DNA of 64,000 bases from Lachnospiraceae bacterium (GTDB lineage: Bacteria > Bacillota > Clostridia > Lachnospirales > Lachnospiraceae), in contig JAAUZK010000004.1 in assembly GCA_014804655.1 (NCBI GenBank), positions 192,450-256,449 on the forward strand, given 5' to 3'. The notes under the pieces were generated by a model. It worked only from the letters and a program-made list of their open reading frames with translations, made no database searches and was not told where the DNA came from. Made by a program: the position numbers and the translations under genes. Below, piece after piece: positions 45,332 through 53,619 of the stretch (position 1 is its first letter; every line of letters starts with the position of its first letter).

Positions 45332-45405
45332 CGTAACTGTTCAGTATCTTCACAGTTACGATGCAAAATCCATCCTAAATTGTCTTCGACAATGGGATTT
45401 TGCAT
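45332..45405. repeat. Two consecutive hairpins in the pglF-pglE gap
   Basis: The first has a 9-bp stem (CGTAACTGT at 45332-45340 with 45352-45360). The second is nested: an outer 11-bp stem (ATGCAAAATCC at 45361-45371 with 45395-45405) encloses an inner ATTGTC-TTC-GACAAT palindrome (45379-45393). There is no T run after them in the leftward direction. They could attenuate or stabilise the message, or be inserted palindromes like others here. Confidence 0.7.
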
Positions 45406-45472
45406 GCTTGAATCATATTCTTACGGTCTCAGCAGTAAATGCTTCGACCTGCGCTGAATAGTTGCAATTTCT

Positions 45473-47356
45473 CTATTTCTGGTTCTCCTCATCCTGACTG
45501 TGATACGTCGGAACAATCTTCTTTATAAGCGGTCTGATATCCGAATTTTCGACCTGACATTCATCTTTCAGCTCTTTAAGCTGGGCAAAAAATTCATGTT
45601 CATTAAGTTCGATCGGTTTTCCGATATGAATCATCTTATTCGCCGTATCTTTCATGCCTTCCTCGTCCATGAGGAGCTCTTCATACAGCTTCTCGCCCGG
45701 TCGCAGCCCCGTGAATTCAATCTGGATATCCTCTCCCACACGATAGCCCGACAATTTGATCAGATTCTGCGCCAGATCCAGTATTCTCACGGGTTCCCCC
45801 ATATCCAGCACAAAGATCTCCCCGCCTCTGGCATAAGCGCCTGCCTGCAGGACAAGCGACACCGCTTCCGGAATCGTCATAAAATAGCGGATGATATCCG
45901 GATGAGTCACGGTCACCGGTCCTCCCGCAGCAATCTGTTTACGAAACAGAGGAATAACGCTGCCGTTACTGCCTAGCACATTGCCAAACCGAACCGCCAC
46001 AAACTCCGTCTCGTAATGCTTGTCAAAAGTCTGTATGATCATCTCACAGATCCGTTTGCTGGCTCCCATAATATTCGTCGGATTTACCGCCTTATCGGTA
46101 GAAATCATAACGAAGCGCTGCACACCGCTCATGGCAGCTGCCTGCGCGGTCTTAAAGGTTCCGAACACGTTATTCTTAATCGCCTCGGTGGGGCTGTCCT
46201 CCATAAGCGGCACATGCTTGTGCGCCGCCGCATGATATACAATATCAGGACGATATTCCGAGAAAATATAGTTCATACGGTTTGTATTCCGCACAGATGC
46301 AATCAGCACTACCAGATCCAGCTCCGGATATTTCGCCCTCAGCTCCTGCTGCACATCATACACCGTATTCTCATAAATATCTACAATAATAAGCCTCTTA
46401 GGTCTGTGCGACGCAATCTGCCGGCATAACTCGCTGCCGATGGAGCCGCCTCCTCCGGTGACCAGCACCGACTTGCCCTGCACATAGCCGAGAATGGAAT
46501 CCAGATCTACACTGATCGGATCTCTGCCCAGCAGATCTTCCACCTCAACGTCCCGCAGTTTACTGACGTTAACCTCTCCGTTCACCAACTGATACATGCC
46601 CGGCAGGGAGCGCAGCTTACAGTTTGCATCCTTACAGATATCCAGAATGCTTTTAATCTCCGCCCTGCTGGCCGACGGCATCGCCACGATAATCTCGTCC
46701 ACCTCATAGATATCGGCACATTCCACGATCTTGTCACGGCCTCCCACGACCTTGATGCCTTGAATATATTTTCCCCATTTTCCCTTGTCATCATCAATAA
46801 TACATTTGATAACCATAGTGGAAAAGTTGCTGTTGACAATCTCCTTAATAATCAGGTTCGCTGCTTCTCCCGCTCCGATCACCATAACGGAAATCCTGTT
46901 CTTCTTATTCTGCTGCTTATGTTTCAGGCTCCGAAAGAATCGATATGAGAAACGGCTGCAGAAGATACACGTAATCAACAGGAACAGATATAAGAAATAA
47001 TAGCTCTTGGGCACCGCTCTGGACGAAGTCCTGAAAAACTGCAGGCATACACTGTTTACCAGCGTAGACAATGCACAGGATACCACGATATTCTGCAATT
47101 CTGTCTCCCCTGCAAACGCCCAGAGGCTGCTGTACAGGCGGAACAGATAGAATATACCCAGCGTCACCACGATATTAAGCGGCATCACATGCTCGATGGG
47201 ACTCAAGAAGTGCTCCGGGATCTCATCGACACGGAATTCGTAGCGCATCACAATCGCCAGATAGCTCGCCAGAATCACACTGATCACATCATATATGATC
47301 AGGCAGGTTCTCCTATAAAACAGCTTTACATTAAAGGGTTTTCTCTCTTTGTTCAT
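45473..47356 (-). CDS. pglF: UDP-GlcNAc 4,6-dehydratase, membrane type (PglF/CapD-like)
   Basis: The 627-aa protein has four N-terminal membrane helices (to about 130), a CoA-binding-like Rossmann domain (MVIGAGEAANLIIKEI near 170), and a C-terminal SDR domain with TGGGGSIGSE near 300, AAAHKHVPLMEDSP near 385 and STDKAVNPTNIMGASK near 430. This is the atypical T-D-K catalytic set of PglF and CapD. It produces UDP-4-keto-6-deoxy-GlcNAc for the aminotransferase that follows. The start ATG has AGGATG upstream and lies 9 bases after the O-antigen ligase-like gene. Confidence 0.9.
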   Translation of the reverse strand: MNKERKPFNVKLFYRRTCLIIYDVISVILASYLAIVMRYEFRVDEIPEHFLSPIEHVMPLNIVVTLGIFYLFRLYSSLWAFAGETELQNIVVSCALSTLVNSVCLQFFRTSSRAVPKSYYFLYLFLLITCIFCSRFSYRFFRSLKHKQQNKKNRISVMVIGAGEAANLIIKEIVNSNFSTMVIKCIIDDDKGKWGKYIQGIKVVGGRDKIVECADIYEVDEIIVAMPSASRAEIKSILDICKDANCKLRSLPGMYQLVNGEVNVSKLRDVEVEDLLGRDPISVDLDSILGYVQGKSVLVTGGGGSIGSELCRQIASHRPKRLIIVDIYENTVYDVQQELRAKYPELDLVVLIASVRNTNRMNYIFSEYRPDIVYHAAAHKHVPLMEDSPTEAIKNNVFGTFKTAQAAAMSGVQRFVMISTDKAVNPTNIMGASKRICEMIIQTFDKHYETEFVAVRFGNVLGSNGSVIPLFRKQIAAGGPVTVTHPDIIRYFMTIPEAVSLVLQAGAYARGGEIFVLDMGEPVRILDLAQNLIKLSGYRVGEDIQIEFTGLRPGEKLYEELLMDEEGMKDTANKMIHIGKPIELNEHEFFAQLKELKDECQVENSDIRPLIKKIVPTYHSQDEENQK

Positions 47357-47365
47357 AGTTTCATC

Positions 47366-49933
47366 CTACACCGCTTTCTTTCTGTCGATCAAAAGTGGTG
47401 CCATTGTCAACAGTAAACAATATGCAATCGAACTGCAGGGATGGAAGATCCATTCCGTCAGCCCCGCAACCGCAAAAAGAATCAACAGGGCAAGCGGCAG
47501 CGCCGCACAGACTCTGTCCTCTTTGCGTCTATGAAAATAGACCGCCGCCTGCACCAAAGTGCCGACGCCCAACAGAATAAAGATCATGCCCACATAGATC
47601 CCGTGGTCATAGGCAGCCTGAAGGTAGATATTATGTGCATGAACGTTATAATGACCGTTCGGCTCCATAATACCCATGTCTTCATGCCCAACCTTGTTGA
47701 GATTATTATAATACAGTCTGAAAATTTCTAATCTTCCGTTTGTATAGGAATATTCTTCCTCACTGTCCTCAGCGTCCTGAACCTCGCCATCCGGCTGCGT
47801 ATCCGCAGATGCCATATCCATCATCTGCCCGTCGGCTGTCAGACGCTCTGCTCCCGCCGCCGTATCCCGTAACGCTGCAAGCAGAATCGCCTCTCCCTCC
47901 AGCACATGCGGATCACCGGACAACTCCTCCTTCGCATCGGCAACCATATAGATCGCCCGCAGACTCTCCTCCTCCGGTATGCCCAGCACCTTCATCTGAA
48001 ACACCTGTATGAACCGCTGGATGGTAATGTAATAATAAGAATCCATGTCCCTGCCATGCACGATCTCTACAGGCAGTTCTTCGATCTCATGCATCTGCGG
48101 TCTGGCGACCACCGCCGGAACCATCCTCTGGGCGGTAAATACCACTGGGAAACAAACCACCGCCGCAAGCAGCATCATACCGATGCTTTGCAGCATGCTG
48201 CGCCATTTGTTCCGCATGGAGAAACAGAGCACCGGAATCATCACCACCGACATGACAAGAACCGCCAGATATCCCGTTCTGGACAACGTAAACAGCAGAT
48301 ATACTGCCGATACGCCGAACATAATCAGCTCTTTATAGACAACCGCCAATCTCTGCTCTCTCCTGTATGCGTCTAAAAACTTCACCAGTGCGGCACCCAC
48401 TACCAAGGCAAGATATACCGCCGACATCGTCACCGTATGGAAGATGAAGGGATATCTGTAGTATATAAAGAACATATACGGCCTGTGCAAGAGACAGTAC
48501 ACCACCATCACCCCGAAGTGAAGCAGGATTCCGTTACAGATATTCCGAAGCAGCCCGGCCTTTCCGTCCCACGCCGCCATGTTCAGATAAAACAAAGCAA
48601 ACGAACATACCAGATAGATCGGCCATCCTCTCGTATTGCGATATATGATAATCGCCGCAAAAAACACCGTCACTAAAACACAGTACGGAACGCATACGCC
48701 TCTGACCTGCCCCCGTATCAGAACACGTATGGTGCCAATCACTACAAGCCCTGCCAGAATACCGGCCCACACGGTAAGCTTCACCGCGAGAACCTGGGTT
48801 TCTTCCGGGTCCGTCAGTGCCGCTAAGGCACCTTGATAATAACGCATGCCGATAAATGCCGCCACGATGAGGTACACGAGGTTAATTATATTTAAAATAT
48901 CCTTGCTCCTATAGGTCACAATCACTGCCAGCGCAAAGAAAATCAGCTGCTGTCTGTACGCCACGGTATGATGGATCTCATACAGCCCGTTCATATAATT
49001 ACAACAAGCCCAGATCGCCCCTGCAAACATCATTGACTGTAACCAGCCCGGTATATTTGTTTTCAGAACATCAAAGAACGTCCTGTCTGTGGCACGGCCT
49101 GTCCTGTCATGATTGACCGCATAGAGCAGAAGCGCCGCAGTAAGCAGAATACTTCCTTCATAGAAAAAAATAGACACAGTATTGGTCGTGAACAATTTGC
49201 AGGGCCATACCGCTGCACACGCCACACAGCCTGCAAGTATAATGAGCGGATTACACACAGCCTTGACAGTCTGTTCCACCGTGACCAGCGCATTTCTCTC
49301 CGGATACCTCCGATAGTACCTGCTTGTAAGATAAGAAACCAGAACCGCAGATAACACAAACAGAGCAGCACACAGTAGTGTTTTGCCCTTGCGAAGCGGT
49401 ACCTCATATTCATACACGGCTATCATGCAGCGCTCTGTGTCTTCCACATTGCCATAGTACAGCGTACCGTTATAAATATTTCCCGAATCCGCCGTATATT
49501 GATACGCCACACGAAACGGCGCTTCGATCCCCTGCAGCAGGAAATAATATTCCCTGCCGACCTGTGTATCGATATTGACCTGCACTGTACAGAAGCCCGG
49601 AATCTTCTTCATATCTTCCGTATCGATCACCTGCTGCATGATCACATGCATAGCAGCATCATACAATACGAAATTGAACTCTTCCCCCGCCGTTCCTTCA
49701 TGGAGGTAAATATCAATATTTTTTAATCTGTCATACTGAGCGATGAACATCTGCTGTACCACATAGCCTGACGTAATCTCCTCAGATTCCATAACAGTCC
49801 CTGGCAGCGTCTTACTGTTGGCAGTCACCGTCTCCTTGATCAGACGAACCGGCCACAGTGCAAACACCGCGCACAGTACAATGATCCAGACCGTTCCACA
49901 GATTGCCTGTCTTCTATTGAGTATCCTGTTCAT
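47366..49933 (-). CDS. Large O-antigen ligase/polymerase-like membrane protein
   Basis: This 855-aa protein has an N-terminal helix, a 150-residue extracytoplasmic beta-rich domain (residues 40-175), then about twelve helices. Near the C-terminus, HAHNIYLQAAYDHGIYVGMIF is the Wzy_C-type motif typical of WaaL ligases and PglL-like O-oligosaccharyltransferases. An acidic low-complexity stretch (about 700-730) precedes it. Probable role: transfer or polymerisation of the flipped glycan outside the membrane. It is much longer than the usual 400-600 aa because of the N-terminal domain. GGAATGG precedes the ATG. Confidence 0.8.
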   Translation of the reverse strand: MNRILNRRQAICGTVWIIVLCAVFALWPVRLIKETVTANSKTLPGTVMESEEITSGYVVQQMFIAQYDRLKNIDIYLHEGTAGEEFNFVLYDAAMHVIMQQVIDTEDMKKIPGFCTVQVNIDTQVGREYYFLLQGIEAPFRVAYQYTADSGNIYNGTLYYGNVEDTERCMIAVYEYEVPLRKGKTLLCAALFVLSAVLVSYLTSRYYRRYPERNALVTVEQTVKAVCNPLIILAGCVACAAVWPCKLFTTNTVSIFFYEGSILLTAALLLYAVNHDRTGRATDRTFFDVLKTNIPGWLQSMMFAGAIWACCNYMNGLYEIHHTVAYRQQLIFFALAVIVTYRSKDILNIINLVYLIVAAFIGMRYYQGALAALTDPEETQVLAVKLTVWAGILAGLVVIGTIRVLIRGQVRGVCVPYCVLVTVFFAAIIIYRNTRGWPIYLVCSFALFYLNMAAWDGKAGLLRNICNGILLHFGVMVVYCLLHRPYMFFIYYRYPFIFHTVTMSAVYLALVVGAALVKFLDAYRREQRLAVVYKELIMFGVSAVYLLFTLSRTGYLAVLVMSVVMIPVLCFSMRNKWRSMLQSIGMMLLAAVVCFPVVFTAQRMVPAVVARPQMHEIEELPVEIVHGRDMDSYYYITIQRFIQVFQMKVLGIPEEESLRAIYMVADAKEELSGDPHVLEGEAILLAALRDTAAGAERLTADGQMMDMASADTQPDGEVQDAEDSEEEYSYTNGRLEIFRLYYNNLNKVGHEDMGIMEPNGHYNVHAHNIYLQAAYDHGIYVGMIFILLGVGTLVQAAVYFHRRKEDRVCAALPLALLILFAVAGLTEWIFHPCSSIAYCLLLTMAPLLIDRKKAV

Positions 49934-50030
49934 TATCCATTCCTGATCTTTTCCAAAATATCATTGCTTAGTATATCACGATTGTATATTTTTTACAACT
50001 AAGCTACAATTGCCACTTCACTAAACATAA

Positions 50031-50189
50031 CCAATACCTAGCGCAGATGGAAGTTAATTTCTTAAGAAGCCCCTTAAAAAGCGTCAGCGCTTATCGAGGT
50101 TTCTCACGAGTTTAGCGCCTGTTACGCTTTTTACGGAGCGGAAGCGCGGCGACGAAGATATTAACTTTCATCTGCGCGAACGGCTTAGA
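50031..50189. repeat. MITE-like repeat, copy B (159 bp)
   Basis: Same element as 16863-17036. CCAATACC and CTTAGA mark the ends, and the GCGCAGATGGAAGTTAAT arm is complemented by ATTAACTTTCATCTGCGC. It lacks the internal GAGTTGCGAAGCAACTC palindrome of copies A and C, making it the shortest full copy. It lies 26 bases after the stop of the DUF6020 gene. Confidence 0.8.
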
Positions 50190-50214
50190 TGCACTGTGAA
50201 CAACAACCGACGTG

Positions 50215-52026
50215 CTATACCTCTTCCAAAAGCATAGCCGCGAACAACGGCAGCCCATACCAAAAGATCAGGACATACCGCGGCAGATACGTAGGACCTA
50301 AAATAACCGTCAACCAGACGAGCAATACCATCATATAAGGAATCACAACATGATACTTTTTCCGATACAGCACATAAGCGAACACAAAGGCAATGCACCA
50401 GAAGATTCCACCCGGAGAGTAAAGCATGGAGTATATGGGAATCTTTTCCTGGGAAATCTCCAGCGCCAGCTTGCGATACGCCGCATCAAGCCACGGGATC
50501 TTGCTGTCCCGAAATCCCGGTTCCTCCACTTCATATCCGAAATAGGAGCTGTCCTCATAAGTAAAAGTAAAAACCGTATTGCCGGAGTAAACATCAATCA
50601 CCGTATCCGGATACCAAAATCCGTACGAATTCATCAGCCATGCGTTAATATAGGATAAAGGCTTCTTCAAACCGATCCGCACCCAAAGCCCGGCGTATTT
50701 GGATTTGTCCGCCGCAAACACTTCATTCTGAAAATGAACTTTCACCGGATCGGACAATTTGGGATTATATAAGACAAGTGCCTCCTCCGGCAGAATTTCA
50801 TGAAGTGCCTCAACATCCTCCGGTCCAAAGACTTCTTGGTTGAACTTGTAGGTTCTGGCAAGCTGCTGTATGGGCACCGTGAGAATCTCCTGATTCTCCC
50901 CACCTTCTGCATGAAATACCACCGTAAGTCCGGTATTGATCACGAAATACGACAGAAATATGACTGCCAGCAGAACCGCAAGTTTTTTCAGATACTTTTT
51001 ATGATATAACAACAGAATAGGCACCATTACCGCAAATGCATAGACACCGTTTTTGCGAAACAGCATCATTGCCACCGCACTGAGAATAAAAAAGATTTTT
51101 TTACTCTTGGAAGCAAAAAACTCTTCCTCATCGCTTCCCATATCCAGAAGCGCCAATAGAAGCAGCAGAAGCGCCGCCGTAAACAATGCATCCTTGGCGG
51201 AACAAAGCGTAAACATGACAATCACCGGGAAAAAAGCAAAATAGAGCAGAGAGATTAGCCGCACTGCTTTAGAAACCTTCCTTTTTCTCATAAAGGAAAG
51301 CAAATATGTGAATGCTCCTGACACCACTATCATCTGCACTACCATATAGCAGGCAATGCCAAAATTATAAGAGCCGGTCACCTTGTGCACCGCACAGATG
51401 ATGCCGCCCAGCATTAGCACATGCACAAGCGGATGATGGGTAGAAAATGTTCTGGATGCGACCTGCAGCCACTCCTCCTGTGCATCGTACACAAAGAACC
51501 CCGGATAAACCGCCAGCAGCACCGGCAGCCAGCACAGAAGCATAAAAAGAAAAGTAAGTATATTCACATACTCCGCCGTTTTTTTCGGCACGACGGGCAT
51601 TTTGATATGTTCTGCAAGTCTGTTTTTCCGATCCTCCATGCCGCTTAAGAAATCCCAGAATTTCCTGACAAGGATTGTAAAGAGACATGTCAATACAGGC
51701 AGGGATATCCATAATCTCCAATCTTTGAAATCAACGTTTCCGACGGCATCCAGCCGCACGCCGAACAGCATTGCCGTGGTAAATAAAAAGGCGAGAATCC
51801 CCGCAATTATCCATCCCCTTTTGTCCTTTAAATTGATCGTCTGCAACGAGCGGTTCACCGCATACAAACACAGCAACCACACGAAAACGGCAAAAATACT
51901 GTTAGTGAAACCAAGCGTGTTCTCCTTAAGATTTAGGACCTGTGGAAAACACAGCGTCCCCGCCGTCGCAATCAAGAATGCGACAGTGCTCAATTTCAGT
52001 TTTATTCTGAATTCGTTCTCATTCAT
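50215..52026 (-). CDS. DUF6020 family membrane protein, GT-C-like (second copy)
   Basis: The 603-aa protein has about twelve helices and the loop VYPGFFVYDAQEEWLQV followed by THHPLVHVLM near residue 180-205, the same layout as the protein at 30250-32025. Later FFPVIVMFTLCSAKDALFTA resembles the second conserved part. It may be the outer-face transferase of a three-part lipid-sugar system with the GtrB-like GT2 just upstream (52055-53032) and GtrA at 60499-60927 (inference). GGAACAG precedes the ATG. Confidence 0.75.
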   Translation of the reverse strand: MNENEFRIKLKLSTVAFLIATAGTLCFPQVLNLKENTLGFTNSIFAVFVWLLCLYAVNRSLQTINLKDKRGWIIAGILAFLFTTAMLFGVRLDAVGNVDFKDWRLWISLPVLTCLFTILVRKFWDFLSGMEDRKNRLAEHIKMPVVPKKTAEYVNILTFLFMLLCWLPVLLAVYPGFFVYDAQEEWLQVASRTFSTHHPLVHVLMLGGIICAVHKVTGSYNFGIACYMVVQMIVVSGAFTYLLSFMRKRKVSKAVRLISLLYFAFFPVIVMFTLCSAKDALFTAALLLLLLALLDMGSDEEEFFASKSKKIFFILSAVAMMLFRKNGVYAFAVMVPILLLYHKKYLKKLAVLLAVIFLSYFVINTGLTVVFHAEGGENQEILTVPIQQLARTYKFNQEVFGPEDVEALHEILPEEALVLYNPKLSDPVKVHFQNEVFAADKSKYAGLWVRIGLKKPLSYINAWLMNSYGFWYPDTVIDVYSGNTVFTFTYEDSSYFGYEVEEPGFRDSKIPWLDAAYRKLALEISQEKIPIYSMLYSPGGIFWCIAFVFAYVLYRKKYHVVIPYMMVLLVWLTVILGPTYLPRYVLIFWYGLPLFAAMLLEEV

Positions 52027-52054
52027 AATCTGTTCCTAATTCCGTTAAGACATT

Positions 52055-53032
52055 CTAAATGGGTGATTCATGCTCTGTTCCAAGTAATTCTTCACCTCTA
52101 CGCCTTTCACCAATGCATTCTTTGATAACATACTGTGGAGAATTGTTGAGTGAAATATAGATCCTCCCGATATATTCCCCGATCAGTCCAAGCATCAGCA
52201 TGATCATGCCGCCGATAAACACAAGCGCCGCCATCATGGCGCTGAATCCGATCGGTACATTGGGATTGACGAATTTCTTAATAACCGTATAAATACCGTA
52301 CAGAAATCCTCCGCATGCCGTTATACACCCCATCGCCGTCGCCACACGAAGAGGTTTGATACTGAACGCCGTAAAACCGTTAAACCACAGTCCCAGCAAT
52401 TTACCGATGGTATAACCCGAAGTTCCCACTTCCCGCTCTCTATGCGACACTTCCACGTTGGTAATATTCTTAGTGGAGCGCAGTACAAGCCCAATCACAT
52501 AGGGATACGGATTCGTATAGCGCAGCATCTCATCTACCACAAATCTCCGGGCCGCAAAATAACTTGACAGATACAATTCCTTCGGTTTTCCCAGCATAAT
52601 CCTCGTCATAAGCTCATTGATCTTGCTGCCGAAATTGCGAAATCCCGAATGCTGTTTATGGGAATACTTCGCATAGACTACGTCATAGCCTTCCTCTATC
52701 TCACGGAGCAGCTTTCCTACTTCGCCAGCGGGTGTCTGCCCGTCATCATCCAGGCACACCACGATTTCTCCGCGGATGTGGCGAAATCCGGCCATCAACG
52801 CCGCATGCTGACCGAAATTCCTTGCCAGATTAATGCCGCATATATCTTTGCGCCGTGCGCAAAGCCCACGGATCACCTCGAATGTATCATCCGGCGAACT
52901 GTCGTTGACCAGCACGATCTCATGCTCATACTCCGGCATTTTCTCCATCGCCGTATCAATTTCTTCCACTACCTTACCGATGGTCTGCGCCGAACGGTAA
53001 CACGGTATTACAAAACTGACAAGTTTACCCAT
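52055..53032 (-). CDS. Family 2 polyprenyl-phosphate glycosyltransferase (GtrB/DPM-like)
   Basis: The 325-aa protein has LVSFVIPCYRSAQTI at the N-terminus, VLVNDSSPDDTFEV near 48, CLDDDGQTPAGEV near 95 and two C-terminal membrane helices (about 235-300). This is the form of bactoprenol glucosyl/aminosugar transferases such as GtrB, ArnC and YkoT. It makes polyprenyl-phosphate-sugar for GT-C enzymes. ATG 53032 has GGAGG five bases upstream, preferred over a 22-codon longer frame. It overlaps the GNAT gene end by 8 bases, so translation is coupled. Confidence 0.88.
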   Translation of the reverse strand: MGKLVSFVIPCYRSAQTIGKVVEEIDTAMEKMPEYEHEIVLVNDSSPDDTFEVIRGLCARRKDICGINLARNFGQHAALMAGFRHIRGEIVVCLDDDGQTPAGEVGKLLREIEEGYDVVYAKYSHKQHSGFRNFGSKINELMTRIMLGKPKELYLSSYFAARRFVVDEMLRYTNPYPYVIGLVLRSTKNITNVEVSHREREVGTSGYTIGKLLGLWFNGFTAFSIKPLRVATAMGCITACGGFLYGIYTVIKKFVNPNVPIGFSAMMAALVFIGGMIMLMLGLIGEYIGRIYISLNNSPQYVIKECIGERRRGEELLGTEHESPI

Positions 53033-53558
53033 GTTTTCCTCCACACATATCCCTAAACCGTCTTTGGTCGATCTCCATAAAGCATACTTCCCGCTCACCC
53101 TGCTTCGTCATTACGGTCTCTTTTTGACCTGTCATGCAGAAACCGACATGCTCATAACTCTTCCTTGCCGCAATATTATCTGCCAGAAAACGCAGAAATA
53201 TCGTGCGAAGCTGTAAGTCCCCGAACGCAAATTTAAGTGCCAGCCGTGCCGCCGCCGTACCGTAACCGCGGCCGAGAGCCTCCTTCTCTCCGATAAAAAT
53301 ACCGTACTCGGCGACTCCTTCCCGCCTGTCAATATCGCGAAAATAGACACTGCCGATCTCCCTGCCGTCCGGCAGACAAATCACAAACTGCACCACACGC
53401 CCTGTCTCCACCTGATTCCGAATCCATGACAAGTGTCCTTCTCTTGTAAAGGGTTCCTGATAAATGAAGTTTTCCCGTACAAAATCCCTGTTGCGCCATG
53501 TGACGATCCTGTCCGTATCTTCCACCGTCATCGGGCGCAGATATATCACATCCTGCAT
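53025..53558 (-). CDS. GNAT N-acetyltransferase (RimJ/PseH-like)
   Basis: The product (177 aa from ATG 53558) has the GNAT core: IYLRPMTVEDTDRI at the start, EIGSVYFRDIDRREGVAEYGIFIGE, GRGYGTAAARLALKFAF (acetyl-CoA pyrophosphate loop) and NIAARKSYEHVGF. This resembles PseH-type acetyltransferases of amino-sugar nucleotides. Alternative ATGs at 53600, 53609 and 53657 exist; the last overlaps the preceding gene by 38 bases. Near the RffA-type aminotransferase (55694-56824) it may acetylate the 4-amino sugar, as RffC does, or the PglE product (inference). Confidence 0.82.
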   Translation of the reverse strand: MQDVIYLRPMTVEDTDRIVTWRNRDFVRENFIYQEPFTREGHLSWIRNQVETGRVVQFVICLPDGREIGSVYFRDIDRREGVAEYGIFIGEKEALGRGYGTAAARLALKFAFGDLQLRTIFLRFLADNIAARKSYEHVGFCMTGQKETVMTKQGEREVCFMEIDQRRFRDMCGGKHG

Positions 53559-53619
53559 TGCTTTATCCAAAAACCTTCCACATATTTTATATGCCGTCAT
53601 CCTGCACATGTCATATAAA

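Noticed and set aside
47366-49933. PglB-type oligosaccharyltransferase
   Set aside because: No WWDYG motif; the C-terminal HAHNIYLQ segment fits the WaaL/Wzy group instead.
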